This document shows, in pieces, positions 22,696 through 43,229 of a stretch of DNA of 64,000 nt. Numbering within the stretch: the first letter of the stretch is position 1; every line of letters begins with the position of its first letter. The position numbers and the translations under genes are program-made. Below the pieces are notes generated by a model. It saw only the letters and a program-made list of their open reading frames with translations, had not been told where the DNA came from and did no database searches. Source of the DNA: Casuarina equisetifolia (lineage: Eukaryota; Streptophyta; Magnoliopsida; Fagales; Casuarinaceae); the NCBI GenBank assembly GCA_028551475.1, contig CM052360.1, positions 27,288,682 to 27,352,681 of the forward strand, in the 5' to 3' direction.

Positions 22696-25600
22696 CTAAC
22701 CAACAAAAACCATCTTCAACATTTTTTTTTGTGGAAGTTGGGAAGTTACGTTGCTATCAGAGTGCTCATAGTTGTAAGGATGACTGGAACCCTCGTGACC
22801 TAAAGAAGTGGATACGGGTTCAGCATTGGGGTTTGGACCAGCGAGCTGTATGATGGATTCAATGTCTTTAACAACTTCACTCATCGTGGGTCTGCCAGAT
22901 CCTACGAGCTGTATGATGGATTCAATATCTTTAACAACTTCACTCATCGTGGGTCTGCCAGATCCTTCTTCTTTAACACAACTCATTGCTAGGTCCACAA
23001 ATTTCTCTAAACCTTTCATGGTTGTTCCCAAACCAATGACTGGGTCCAGAAACTCACCAAGGTTGTATAACTCTTTCGTCTTATCCATTGTCTCCTGCAT
23101 CTGTTTCACAATATATTTCCCTCGCACTATTGGCCTTTTGGCGGTTATCAGTTCTAACATTAGTACTCCAAAACTATAAACATCACTTTTGTCTGTCAAT
23201 TGCAGAGTCGTGTAATATTCTGGATCTAGATAACCCTGCACTAAGGAAAATCCACAATTAGTGCTGCATTTTGAAGCCAAGTTTTATCTTTGAGAGTGTT
23301 TCATAAAATTTCAACCTGATTATTTCTGAAAATACTTCAAAATATTTCCTTACCCCAACCCCGGTAAATATTTCCTTTGCTTTTAGAGTGGATAGCTGTC
23401 CATATTTCATTTGAATTTTATGCTTTTAGGATCTCTTTTTCTTTTAGTTGGGTTTGTGAAATGGCGGAAAATCCATTAAAGTGACTTATATGCGTCTGTA
23501 ATGACTTTCTGTCCAAATTCCAATTTCCTTCCATCACCAAATGCTCCTGGATTAAAACTAGATGCTGATGCTCATTTTTGTTATTTACTAACACAAAACA
23601 TGCATTTTGGTGACATTGGGGTCTTAAAGAGATTCTGTACTAACCATTGTGCCTTTAACTTGAGTGATAACTTGACTGTCTTCGCTGTCACCTATAGTTC
23701 TGGAGAGACCAAAATCTGCAACTTTAGCACTCAAAGATGCGTCCAGTAGGATGTTGTTTGATTTTATGTCCCTGTGAATAATACGAGGGTTGGCAAATTC
23801 ATGAAGATAGGCCAAACCTCTGGCTGCACCAAGGGCCACTTGAAGTCTCTTCATCCAATCCAATCTGATTCCTGACTTCCCTGTGTGGATAATATATTTG
23901 TCATCAACAAAGGATCTCTTTATTTCATTGTAAAACGTTTTCCACAAAAATGTTCTCTGGTTTTCCATGTTTGTCTGTGTTTGAACTCTCAGCGGATGAT
24001 AGAGAGAAGTGGGAGTACCTGAAAGGCTATCCCTCAGACTTCCGTTTGGAACATACTCGTATACCAGCATTTGTTCATCTTTCTCAAAACAGAACCCCAC
24101 AAGAATGACAAGATTCTTATGATGGACCCTTGACAGAAGCTCAATCTCAGTTTTAAGCTCACGTTCACCCTGCATCGATTCCTTTTTAGCCCGCTTAATG
24201 GCAATCTGTTGCCCAGTGGGAAGAGACCCTTGATAAACCTGTAAAACGTTAGACCAACTATTCAACCGAATTCCAAAAATATAAGCCCGTCTTTCACCAG
24301 TTAAAAGGAAAGAGCTTCGAAAATTATTGGACAACAGAGCCTCATATTTGAAATGAAAACACTTGCAATATACTTTGTACAATTTGGACAACCTCTATTC
24401 TCAATTTGGGAGAGAGGTAGAGCTGAACCTTTTACACTAACAACATATTTGGCAGCTACTTTGTACAACAAGAGTTAAAAAATAATGAGGATAAGTTGTA
24501 GAAGCAAGTCTCGGGAAGAACACTGATCATAATCACAGTAGTAGCATACAAAATAGGGAAGAGAGAAGAATTTTTTATCTTCACTTGAGAATGCAAGAAA
24601 TAGACTTGCATTTTAAAAGCAAATTTAGTACACACAATGCTAAGAGAATCAGAACTAACCTTCCCGTAACCTCCTGATCCAAGCTCATTTGTTTCTGAAA
24701 AATTGTTAGTGTATTTCTTAAGCTCTTGGAGGGAAAACCATCTGACAGCCTTTAGATTTGGAGCACTTCCATTCCCTTTCATGTATAAAGGTTATATCAA
24801 TTTCAAAGCTAGTTTGTAAGTTAAGAAGATAATTTTTAATATGATGTCAAAACTCATATCAGTTCACTATAGCTGTCATTTAATTTTGAATTTTGAAATG
24901 TACTTCGTATATAAAAAATATTTATTTCACCTCATTTAACTTTAAGCCTAATGTATGATTGGTATGGAAAAGAGTGTTGAAAAAAATAGTTTTATATTAT
25001 AAAATTATGGTCATCAAGTAATATCTAAATATAAAAAATATATTTTTAACTTATGAATTAACTTTTAAATTTGACCTTAAACTTATTTTAATCGTTAAAA
25101 AGTAGAAAGACTGCAAAACTTATCTTACCACGAGGATGGGAGTGGTCTATTGCTCCTGCCCTCATCTTTTGGCGGAGAACATATGTTCCTGCAAGGAGTA
25201 ATACGAGGAGTAGTATGAAGCCACCGACTGCCGCTCCAATTTTAATACCAATGCTTGACGACATCCTTGATTGTGTAGGCTTTTCTGGACAAGGAGATGC
25301 TTCAGCTAAACATAAAGAAACCATGTAACTAAGTATGATGCAAAAACAGGGGCTTACCTCCATATTCCTGATCATAGTCAACTATAAAATCGAGGGGTCC
25401 AAATATAGTCGGTGGTCTTAAAGGCAGTTGGCTGAACATGGAACCAATACCAGAAATGTCAGTTCGATTGAAACTATCAGAGCCAGAAGGAAAGATTTCT
25501 AGCTTCAGTTCAAGGCAATCAGATGAATCAGTTCGTGGATTTTCAAGACGGACAGAATCCACTGGAAGTTGAGAGTGGTTAAAACAAGACATGAGAAATG

Positions 25601-28600
25601 ACTCAAGACTTGTGTAATATTTCTTTCCGAAATCGGAGAAGGAAGGAGCTCTAAAGATGAGAGTTCCTGTATATGGATCGGCACATTTACAGCGGGGGCT
25701 TAAAGTCTGAGTTGATCCGCAGAGAACAGAAGGGCAGCTAATTTCTTGTGTCGAGTTCGAGGATTTAGGTGGTTCGGATACCGCACACATTGGTCCGGGG
25801 TCTGTCGCTCCTTTTTCGTTACAGATTGGGTTGGCAGCTAGTCTGTAGAAGATCAACAGGTCCTTATCACAATGGTGAGACAAAAAGAAAGCTACGAGGT
25901 AAAAACAGGTACAGTTCTGTGTTGCTGTAATAAGAATTGGCATGAAGTACTAAGAAATACGTCGTACATCAACGTAAAGTTGAATTTTTCATCTTCGCTC
26001 GGAAAGCTAGTAATTTCGTTGGACTTCAGATCAACGAGTTTAAGTTGGCTGCTTTGAGTGGTTCCAAGATCCAAGGAGCCATTGAGTTTGTTATTCCGTA
26101 GTATCCTGTTACAACATGTAATGACATCGCCTGATCATCATTCTTGTTACATCCAGATATGTGACAACCCTCCTTCGTGTTCATATAAAGAAGTTTAACA
26201 ATTTGGATTTTTCATCATCCATTGGATTCTGATACTCACACAGTCTGTAAACAGGGTAGGTTGAATAAGGCAGCTGGAATATCTCCTTGTAGTCCTGTTT
26301 TTTCCATTTTTCTGCAAGGGAATGGTTTGTTTCCATGTTCACATTAGGGGCAAAAAGTAATGGAGAGAAATTGGTTGAAAGATTAATTATTTAATTTAAA
26401 AGTTAACTTTTAAGAGTTAATAAAACTCATTATTTTATAAGTAAGAATTTTAATATATTCTTTAACAATATAATACTCATTATAGTTGCAAACATGTGAT
26501 TCAATTAGAGCCCATGCCAATTGAGACCAAAGAGGTCCTAAGTTCAATATATTCAATTCAAAATTTAATTTAAAAGTTAATGAAACTCATTAACACGAAG
26601 GTAAAAATTTTAATATATTTTCTAACAATATGATATTTATTATACCAGCAAACATATGATTCAATTAGAGTGCATGCCAACTGAGACCAAAGAGGTTCTA
26701 TGTTTGATATCAACTTTCCCACACATCTCTTTACCTAACTAAAAAAAAAAAATTAAAAAAATAATAATAAAAAAAAGAGACGTGAAACTTGTTACCTATA
26801 TTATAATATGCTCCCTCATCTTGATAGTAAAATTATCAAATTATAGTAATGCTATGTTATGTGAATAATACACGAGTTTAACTAATAAGAGCTCATAAGA
26901 GTGTTAAGAAAAACTTTAGACTCTAATACTATATTAAGAGACTTATTATTTAATTCAAAAGTTTGTTTAAAAGTTAGTAAAATCTTTTATCATATAAATC
27001 AACTCATCGCTCAAATTGTGACAAAAAAGAAGTGGAGGGATGGAGATATACAGTGTTGTCAAAAAATTGAAGGTTGAGAACCATAGAGGAGCCTCTGAGG
27101 CATCAAAACTGTTATTGCTCAAATCCCTGCAGAACACATTTCCTCAACAAATGAGACCCGAAAGCAAGGAAACAGAATTTTGTTAGAAGACTGAGTTTCT
27201 GCATTGCGGAAGGAGAAGGCTATGAATTGATCGTTTTTGTCAAAGTCTGATAGAAATCATTACTACTTACACGTAGCTGAGGTTCATGCCAGTGAGGTCC
27301 GGCACAGGGCCGGTAAGCCTGTTGTTAGACAAGAACCTGAAAAGAGATCATCAAAGGACCCATCTTTACAAAATGATCGCACCACATGATAACAATTTCT
27401 TAAGCAAGTATAACGCTGCTTCATCTTCTTACAGCTGGGAAACATTTGTCAGATTGTTGAGGTTTAAAGGCACGTCCCCATTAAACTTGTTTCTATCCAA
27501 GCGTCTGCAACCAAGAAAAGATATTCAAAGACAGTATCTTTGTGGAAATCCACAGCCTACAGAAAAATTCTAATGAATTTGTTGGAGCATATGATACAGA
27601 TACTCACACCACCTCCAAGCTCTTCACCAGACCCAGCGTGGAAGGAATACTGCCAGTTAGCTGGTTGCCTTCTAAAAGCCTAGCAAGATGAATAGATGAG
27701 TGGGTAGAGGTTAAGGTCTGAATTTCCATTTTTCCTATCACATTGCATCCTAATTCCAACCTTTGGTTTTCTGTTGAAAAGCAAAAAATGCTGCATAAAG
27801 CTCTCTTGTTAAAGATTGATTACCTTACTTCTTTTTGTTGTAGGAAGTAAATACCACCTTTTGGTAATTTCCCTAACATTTTTTTTTCACTCGTATCAAA
27901 CAAGAGGAGAAAAATCTGGATATTAAACAATGGAAGTGATCTTACAAATGTATTAGGACCATCTTTGTGCTGAAAAGTTGAGTTGGGATAGATCCTGAAA
28001 GCTTATTCCTTCCAAGATGACTGTAAACAACAGACAGACGTTTAGATGTTTGTTATATTTGAGAGAATAGAGTCAAATTAAGAAAAAGAATTGATCAGTT
28101 GAAATAAGTCTGACTTTACATACAAGTGCTGGGCCTGAAATAGCATATCAAGACCGGGTGATGTCGCATTAGAGACTGGGAGAGGTCCTTCAAACTGGTT
28201 GTCAGCGAGGTCAAGCCAAAGAAGATTGGATAGATTACCAATGGAATGTGGAATCTGTCCACTGAACCCATTGGAGTTCAGAGATCTGCAGTTGAGAACA
28301 ATGAAGGATCTCAGAATAGACCATATGTTAGCTCTCTCCTCTGAAACTGGAAAGATCTGCATGACTTACTAATAGTTCCTTCATCAAAAAGCACTAGCGT
28401 TATTACATGGAAGATAGCACCCACAAGGAATTTGATGTGTATTGAAAACATTGGAATAAGTTTTTTTTTTTAAAAAAAAGGATTACAAAGTCAAAGTCCT
28501 TACAGAAAGCGCAGCTGCCGTAGGGATCCTATAGTGTCCGGGATTGGACCTGAAAAACTGCAACCAACCAGGACTCTGTATTGCAGATAAGGAAAAGGTA

Positions 28601-29890
28601 ATTTATGAGTTTCAGCAGCCTTATGTGAGTTTAAGACTCTTGCTAACAATCAAAACTCTCTTACAAGCTTGTTAGACTGTTCAAACTCCCGATTGATCGT
28701 GGCAGTGGTCCTTCTAAGCCCTGGTTGTAAGAGAGATCCCTAAATGAAGAGACTAGTTAGAAGGCGATTGCAGAAAACCAACTGAGGAAATTACACCCAA
28801 ATATGCATCAGTAGTGAAGATCTCGAAGTTAAATTTTCAGTCACTTTTGTTCTGATATCACCTCTGAAATAGTCAGTCCCCTGGCTATGATATCAGTTGA
28901 AAACTGAATCCAAAGGCTATATGACGAAGGCAAAGTGCCCAAAGAGCAAAAAGAACATACAGGGTGTCCAATTCAGACAACAATTTGATATCTTCAGACA
29001 ACTGGCCTGTCAAACCCATGTTTGATAATCTTCTGAAAAATGATAAGTCAGATTAATATCAGAATTTTGAACGTTCCATCAGATCTAGAAAGCGAAAACA
29101 TAAAAATAGTAATAAAATAATAATAATAATAATAAAATTAAAAATTTAAAAAAAAAAAACAAAAACAAAAAAACAAAAAAAAAAAACAAAAACTCACATG
29201 GTGGTGACGCTTGACTTGGAGCACCCAATCCCATCCCATCCCTTGCCACAAGGGTCTGAACCCTTCCAGTTGAGTGGTGTGTCCAGGAACATATTCTTCA
29301 GAGACACTAGAGCTCCATCTGCATGTGGAGTTTAGAAAATCCATGATTCAATTTGGAAATTTCGCAAAACAGGATTGTCTAATAGTTTAAAAAGCTTGAA
29401 GGTTTGCAAAAGTTGGAAGGATCCCCAAAATAGTAATTTAGAAAGAAAGCTCTAAGCCTAGCCAACTAAATCTACCATGGCCGAATCTTTTCACCGTTAT
29501 TTGTGTTATGTTACAGAGCAACTTCTAGTATATTCAAGTTTCAACCAGGCCCACAAGTTAAAGATATTTAAATGATAGAATCAATGAATGGCCTCTCATA
29601 ACTGCATCGGGCCAAAAATCATCCTTCCTTTTGGTTATGGGGTAACTTCCAGGAAAGGGGAATACAAAACTGAGTTCACAATTTGGTGCTGTTCTTTATT
29701 CAAGAAACTAAGGGAAGCTAACGTTGACTAAACCAAATTTTGGTGAAAAATACAAAAGTTTGTACCCTACTCCATGCCTGAGGATCATAAAGCATGGCCT
29801 ATACTTACAGTTCATAGGGTCTGTGTCAGCTGTTATGGCCGAAAACTGGATGAAAAGAAGCAGCAGAAGAACCAGAGTTCTTTGACCCAT
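22696..29890 (-). CDS. LRR receptor-like kinase VIII-1 (HPCA1/At5g49770-like), copy A
   Basis: Nineteen exons read on the minus strand. The signal peptide starts at 29890 ([18 protein letters not shown]). An N-cap with a GSDPC motif is at ~29215-29325, followed by LRR exons of ~72 nt from ~29035 to ~26245. An LRR/spacer exon lies at ~25962-26104, and the Cys-rich juxtamembrane domain at ~25362-25845 has C-x4-C-x9-C-x-C followed by PYTGTL. The TM exon is at ~25126-25307. Kinase exons are ~24661-24776, 24024-24241, 23648-23883 and 22696-23238. Kinase motifs are intact: [26 protein letters not shown] and DPEYY, so it is an RD kinase. It should be a plasma-membrane receptor, and H2O2 perception is possible by homology only. 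Copy A is the most diverged of the array. It has a 21-residue in-frame tandem duplication in the kinase C-lobe, and its tail ends KMVFVG instead of the family's SKLEPQ/H. Confidence 0.9.
22843..22968 (-). repeat. 63-bp in-frame tandem duplication inside the kinase domain of copy A
   Basis: 22843-22905 and 22906-22968 are the same 63-bp unit with two mismatches. It encodes [20 protein letters not shown] twice in a row. The unit spans the RP-(T/A)M segment that starts the last helix of the kinase C-lobe. The other copies (B, C, D) and Arabidopsis HPCA1 have it once. Confidence 0.95.
24890..25080. repeat. AT-rich dispersed repeat in intron 15 of copy A
   Basis: 'TTTAAGCCTAATGTATGATT' to 'GAGTGTTGAAAAAAATAG' and a following 'ATATCTAAATATAAAAAATAT' resemble 1495-1605 ('TTTTAAGCCTAAAATATGCT', 'AGTGTTGGAAATAAAAA', 'AAATATTAAAAATATC') and, more weakly, 5410-5520. 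Probably an old MITE or solo LTR-like family. AT bias makes the match uncertain. Confidence 0.4.
26387..26715. repeat. Tandem repeat, two ~157-bp units, in intron 11 of copy A
   Basis: The word 'ATTCAATTAGAG' followed by 'CATGCCAA(T/C)TGAGACC' and 'AAAGAGGT' occurs at about 26502 and again at 26659, step 157. 'AAAAGTTAA', 'ACTCATTA' and 'AATTTTAATATATT' are shared upstream. A third weaker half-copy (TTATTATTTAATTCAAAAG) appears near 26943. No coding potential. Confidence 0.75.
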
Positions 29891-30831
29891 TTCTCAAGAG
29901 GAGATTGGCACAAACCCTCAAACACACTGGCTACCTTAGCATAATGGATGAGCTGGGGAAGGCTATTAGGCAATAGAACACATACGTAACAATCTTCTGA
30001 CCAAAAGTTTGTACCATATTAAAGGATATGATTTGACTACTTGCATGGAGCCCAGAGGGTGCGAGCGATGGAACTTTATTGCTTAGTTGTGATTATTGGA
30101 TACAAAGTCAAATGCACAGATTCTCAGAGATTGTCCGCCATATATCGGACAAGACGACATAAATTTATTTGTAAACCCATTACACACGGCAACTGAAAGT
30201 TCAAAGTCTTGACAAGTTATAGTGACTTCGTTTTCTGTAAGTATCAGGCACAACTCATCGTAAAGGCTCTAAAAATCAAGGTTTTCAAGTTATTCCATGC
30301 AATTGTGAACATAGCAACCAGCATAGAGGCATTCCAAATGCTGGTGTGTTTTGATCGATTGTTGCTCTATTCAGAATGGTTGCCAATTTCATCAATTCGT
30401 CTAATGAATGAATTTTGATCTTGATAATTGAGACCCAAGTTTTAACAATGAAACCAGCAAGTTATTTCATGGACAAATTTTCTCAAATTTTCAACTACGA
30501 AGGTGCTAGTTAACATCTTCTTAACGCAAGACCAAGAGAATAGTTCAAATGTATCAAAAACCCAATGTACATACTATGTATATTTATACATAAAAGACAA
30601 AAACCAAAAAGAGTAGATTGAAGATTTTATTTTACAACCTAATAATAGGATGAGATATCCCAATTAAGTAGTTGGGTTATCTGCCAAACTTAAAAAGAAA
30701 AATAATAATGATAATTTATGAGTTTCACTCTACGAGTTTGGTTCTCTATCATATTACACAAGCTTCACAACATGTCTAACCAGTGTTACAAAGGTGATGA
30801 CATTCAACATGCAAAAGGATACTCAGTAAGG
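29891..30831. other. Intergenic between copy A start and copy B stop
   Basis: About 940 bp. It must hold the promoter of copy A (minus strand, so to the right of 29890). I find none of the glycosylase-derived sequence that precedes the other kinase copies, so copy A seems to lie outside the duplicated unit. Confidence 0.5.
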
Positions 30832-37524
<6,693 letters not shown>

Positions 37525-38410
37525 CACTCAACGAACAAGAAGCTTCGCAATCTCCAAGTTCCTTAACTTCGTTATGTTGTATAGGAAAATGCTCACGGGG
37601 TTTGGAATGAAAGCGTTCTTATAGCGTCGACCACATCAACCTATGCAAAGACCGTACTTAAACTCTATAACCACGGGACAGAAGTAAGTTGCAGCAATCT
37701 CTTGCTATCAGATTTCCAACACCTCAATACAGATTAGTGAACTCAGTCTCAGAAGTGTGGACTTTGAATAGGGAAGCTTTTCCTCACGTAAATAAAATAC
37801 AACATATGTGGCTGTCTTTGGTTAAACACGTCCAACATTTGGAGCTGCGACTGGCCTGAAAGTTAAGGAAATATAATTTGGATCTAGTGGAATTAAAGAA
37901 ACGGGCAAATCGTTCTCCACGAAAGATTCAAACAAAGCAAGTTGGTTCTGACGTTGTTTAAAATGTCTGATGAACGTATGGTAAAGATGATAGTAAAAAT
38001 GACAATGCGTAACAAAACTGATCTTGCACCTAAAGCAACATAGGTCATCAAGGTTTTTTTGAACTTTACGTCAATTTCAGAGCTTGTGCGAAGAACTCAA
38101 AAAATAAAATAAAATAAAAGATGAAGGTCGCATGCAGACAGGCAACCGTTGCACTGGGGGCGGTTGGATTTCAGGAACGAGACTGTGGACATTTAGTACT
38201 GATGTGGTACTTTTCGACTACTGCAGCAGCTGAAGGGCTGCGCTGCCATCATTTGCACGTTCACGGGGCCCGCATATGCATGACCATTTCAAAGGGGTGG
38301 CTTGACTACATTGACGGGTGAACCGGAGCTATCGGCTGTGGTCGTGCTCTTGGGTGAATGGAGCAGACAGAGACCTTTCTTTTCCATTCTTTTTCTTCTC
38401 TTTTGTTGTT
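37525..38410. other. Shared head-to-head upstream region of copy B and a lost glycosylase copy
   Basis: Matches the 5' flank of copy C (54700-55310) and the relic at 45236-45510: 'TCGACCACATCAACCTA', 'ATAACCACG(G/C)GACA' and 'AACA(C/T)(G/A)TCCAACATTTGGAGCTGC' are kept. Past 38330 it matches the glycosylase leader (46440-46560) up to 38415, where the copia element begins. So this was once a divergent promoter between an RLK and a glycosylase gene. Confidence 0.7.
37616..37623 (-). promoter_or_regulatory. Possible TATA box of copy B
   Basis: On the minus strand TATAAGAA lies 92 bp before the ATG of copy B, a plausible distance for a plant TATA box plus a short leader. Copy C does not keep the word at the same place. 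Confidence 0.3.
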
Positions 38411-38415
38411 TTTTG

Positions 38416-39104
38416 TGATGGCGAAAAATGACGTATAAAATTTTTTACTTTGATTGAACCTATAAGAAAATATTAAAAAACACCAACGATGTATTCGAAT
38501 CACAAGTAAAATAAGCAAATCACAATCAACACAAAAGAATTTTTACGTGAAAAAACTCCTCCAATATGAAGGATAAAAAACTACGGGACCGATCACGGAG
38601 TCCACCCAAATCTCCACTATATCAATCATTAGGATATAACCCAATCAAGTCCTTAACAATAGCAACAGGACAAAGATTTATTGATTCAACAACAATAGAA
38701 TCACCAATAAATAGTGAAGAACAAGTTGTAAACAATAACTTAATCAAGAAAAGTTGAAAAAATATCACCCAAATTTTTTACCACAATCTACTGACTTTAA
38801 AAGCTCCAAACAACGATCCAGCCGTTCACAATGAAGAACACCCAATCCCGAACCTGCTGACAAAAAATCAGCTCAATTGGACAACGGATCGACCTTGATC
38901 AGATGTTTGATCAACTGCTGCGCAGGGCCTCTAATTCCTGTGAAATTCTACTCTTTTCTTTTCTCTCTCTCTTTTCTTTTTTACAGTCACTCACCTCTTC
39001 TCTTAAAGAAAAAACTCTATATTTTTTCTTTTAAACCTTAGGGCCACATTACCGTAATTAGATCCAATAATAAGTCTCCGAATATGGGCTGGACCAACCC
39101 AACA
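38416..39104 (-). repeat. 3' LTR of the copia element
   Basis: 689 bp, opening TGATGG and closing CCAACA on the plus strand. It pairs with 43230-43917 along its whole length and is flanked outside by the target repeat TTTTG. Confidence 0.95.
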
Positions 39105-42100
39105 ATTCTCCCCCTCCAACCCAAATAAGGGAGATTTCATATGTCCATTTCTTAAGCACAATTCAAACCGGCCTCATGCCGACAAAACTCAAACTTTTCT
39201 CGCCATAGAGCTTTTGTCATCATATCAGAACCATTATCCTCAGTATGTACCTTTTCAAGTGTAACCTTTTTCGTTTCCATGATATCTCGTATCCAATGAT
39301 ATCTTACATCAATATGCTTTGACCTTTGATGAAAAGTAGAGTTCTTAGCAAGACGTATAACACTTTGACTATCACAAAATAGCACATACCTTTCTTGCAC
39401 GAAACCAAGTTCTTTTATGAATTCCTTCATCCAAAGCAACTCTTTACATGCTTCTGTTGCTGCAATAAATTCTGCTTCTATTGTAGATAAAGCAATACAT
39501 TTTTGTAATCTTGATTGCCATGCCATAGCTCCTCCTGAAAACTTAATCAAGTAGCTTGAAGTAGATCTTCTATTATCAATATCTCCTGCCATGTCAGAAT
39601 TTGTATATCCCACAAGAATAGGCTTATCACTCCCAAATGAAAGTTTCAAACAAGAAGTACCTCGAAGATACCTTAGAATCCACTTCACTGCATTCCAATG
39701 TTCTCTTCCAGGATTAGAAGTAAATCTACTAACTACTCCAACTGCATGAGCTATATCTGGCCTTGTACAAATCATTGCATACATTAAACAACCAACAATT
39801 GAAGCATAAGGAACTCTTTCCATATCTTTTATGTCTTCCTCATCTGCAGGACATTGTTTCTTACTAAGCTTAAAATGTGTAGCATGAGGCGTGCTCATCA
39901 CTTTAACTTTATCCATACAAAACCTTTGAAGCACTTTCTTGATGTACTCTTCTTGAGACAACCATGACTTCTTAACTTTTCTATCACGACTGACTCTCAT
40001 ACCAAGAATTTGCTTTACTGAGCCTAAGTCTTTCATTGAGAATGACTTACTTAACTCCTGCTTCAACTTTTCAATTCTTCCAGCATTCTTACCAACTATA
40101 AGCATGTCATCTACATAAAGCAATAGAATGATAAAGTCATCATCTGAGAACTTCTGCACAAACACACAATGATAAGAATTTATCTTCTTATAGGCTTGCT
40201 CCCCTATAAAAGACTCAAATTTTCGATACCATTGTCTCGGTGCCTGTTTTAAGCCATATAAACTTTTCTTTAGTTTGCAAACATAGTTCTCTTTACCTTT
40301 TTCTTTAAAACCCTCTGGTTATTCCATATAAATTTCTTCATTTAGGTCACTATGAAGAAAAGTAGTCTTTACATCCATTTGCTCAATTTCAAGATCAAGA
40401 CTGACAGCCAATCCCAAAACCACTCGAATTGAGGACATTTTCACAACATGTGAGAAAATCTCATCATAATCAATTTCCTTTTTCTGATTGAAACCTTTAA
40501 CAACTAGTCTGGCTTTGTATCGGGGTTGTGAAGAATTTTCATCATGCTTCAATCTATAAATCCAACGATTCTTCAAAGCTTTCTTGCCCTTAGGCAATGT
40601 CACCAATTCAAATGTTTGATTATCATGCAAAGATTTCAACTCATCTTGCATTGCATCAATCCATTTTTTCTTATCCACATCCTCTGCTACTTCTTCAAAG
40701 CTCTCAAGCTCACCTGCATCAGTCAACAATACATACTCCTCAATGGAGTATCTAGAGGATGGATGGCAACCTCTAGTAGACCTCCTCAATGATGGAACTG
40801 AAGATGGATTTTGCTGAACATCAACAACATTATCTGTCTGAGTGTCACTATTATTTGCAACCTGTTGGTCATTCTGAACCTGATCCTGAACATCATGTTG
40901 AATATCACTTTCAACTTGTTCTGGCAACTGTCGCTGTAAATCATTTGAAGGAATTAGATCAATATCAATACCAATCTTAGAGCCTTGTGACATATTCTTC
41001 TTACTCTAGCCAATATCTATCATATTTTGATTCTCAAAAAATACAACATCACGACTCCTCACAATTTTCTTCACAGCTAGATCATAACACCTATAGCCAA
41101 ATTCATCAGAACCATAACCAAGAAATATACATTCTCGTGTCTTGACATCTAACTTAGACCTCTCATCCTTTGGAATATGAACAAATACTTTGCAACCAAA
41201 TACTCTTAGATAGTTATAGGAAACATCCTTGCCAAACCAAACTCTATCTGACACATCACCATCTAAAGCAACAGTTGGAGATAAATTGACAACATAAGCT
41301 GTTGTAAGTAATGCCTCACCCCAAAATGTCTTTGGTAAGTTAGCATTTGAAATCATGCATCTAACTCTCTCAACTAATGTCATGTTCATTCGTTCCGCTA
41401 TACCATTCAACTGATGTGTTTTTGAAAGTGTCTTCTGATGTTGAATACCATGTTGCCTACAATACTCATCAAATGGTCCAATGTACTCACCACCATTATC
41501 TGATCGAATGCATTTCAACTTCTTTCCAGTTTGCCGCTCTACTGAAACTTGAAACTACTTAAACACATCTAGCACTTAATCTTTTAACATCAAAACATAA
41601 ACCCAAACCTTTCTTGAGTAGTCATCAATAAAGGTCACAAAGTATGATGCTCCACCAAGCGTCCTCGGGTTAACTGGGCCACAAATATCTGAGTGTACTA
41701 ACTCTAAGAAATCTAATTTTCTTGAAGGAGGATGACTATAGAATGAAACTCTTTTTTGTTTTCTAGCTAAACAATGTGCACACTTCTCAAGTTTTGCACT
41801 CTTAATCCCAAATAACAAGTTCTTCTTTGCTAACACATTCATGCCCTTCTCACTTATGTGACTTAACCTTTTATGCCATAAAGCACTTGCATTCCCATCT
41901 TCCACTACATTACAAATGTTCTTGGAAATCTTAGCTTTTAATAAATACAAAGAAGACTCTTTCTTGCCTCTAGCAATAACTAATGAACCCTTAGTAAGTT
42001 TTCATTATCCATTATTGAAGATATTGCAAAAACCTTCATCATCAAGTTGTCCGGTAGAAATCAAATTCAAGCGAATTTCTGGTACATGTCTAAAATTCTT

Positions 42101-43229
42101 GAGAACCAACTTGGATCCATTACGAGTCTCCAAGCATACATCTCCCATACCTGCAACTTTAGCCAAGCAATCATTACCCATCTTCAATGTGCCAAAGTTT
42201 TCAGGAGTATAAGAAGTAAAGAACTCTCTCTTGGAAGTAATATGAAGAGAAGCACCACTATCAATTACCCAACTTGTCTCATTGCTTGCAAAATTCACAT
42301 TATCATCATAGCACACAATAACAAGTTCATTAGTAGCTGCTGCAACTCGATCATTATCATTGTTGTCCTTCTTTTCCTCACTTTCATTAACTTTCTTCTT
42401 CTTATTTCTACCTTTACCGTTTTCTTTTCATTTTTCAGCTGGAAGCAATTTTTCTTGATATGACCCTATCTTGCCATAATGATGGCACTCTACATTTTTA
42501 TGCCATGATCTAGACTTACTTCGACTTTTGTTATAACCTCTCAGACCTCTACTATGACTTCTCCCCCTATTTTCAACAACCAAAGCTTCATAATGAGACA
42601 AAGAACCACGACTCTTTCTTCTCATCTCTTCATTCAAAATACTAGTCTTGGCAAAATCCATAGTGACAATTCTATCGGGAACAGAGTTACTCACTGACAT
42701 ACGAAATGTTTCCCAAGATTCTAGTAAAGTACAAAGTAACCAAAGTCCTTGTACTTCATTTTTAAACTTCATATTCATGCCTGAAAGTTGATCTAACATT
42801 CCCTGAAACTCATTCAAATGATCAGATATGGATTGCCCATCTTTGTATTTCAAGCTAATAAGTTGCTTCATTAAATACATCTTATTATTTTCAGTCTTTT
42901 GAGCATACAAAGATTCAAGTTTGTTCCATAGAGTCTGAGCATGTGTTTCTTTACTAATGTGATTCAAAACATTCTCATCTACAAATTGTCGAATGAACCC
43001 GCATATAATTTTATGCTCAAGAGTCCAATTGGCCTCACTCATGTTATCTGGTCTAGTTTCACTAAACACTGGTAAGTGCCAACGCTTCACATAAAGCAAA
43101 TCTTCTATCTTACCCTTCCAAACATGATAATTTCTTCCATTCAAACTAATCATCCTGTTAGTGCTTAGTTCCATCGTTCAATCAAATCCAAAGATAAAAC
43201 AACCACAACCTAAGCTCTTGATACCACTC

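Noticed and set aside
22808-23179. 123-codon plus-strand frame with an internal repeat
   Set aside because: It is the complement of the kinase exon of copy A; its repeat is the 63-bp duplication seen from the other strand.
29100-29200. A-rich tract in intron 2 of copy A as a retroposon tail
   Set aside because: The tract is a mix of AAT, AAAC and A runs without an element body or target repeats beside it; simple low-complexity sequence is the easier reading.
40544-40980. Plus-strand frames inside the copia element
   Set aside because: They are complements of the element's own minus-strand coding region.
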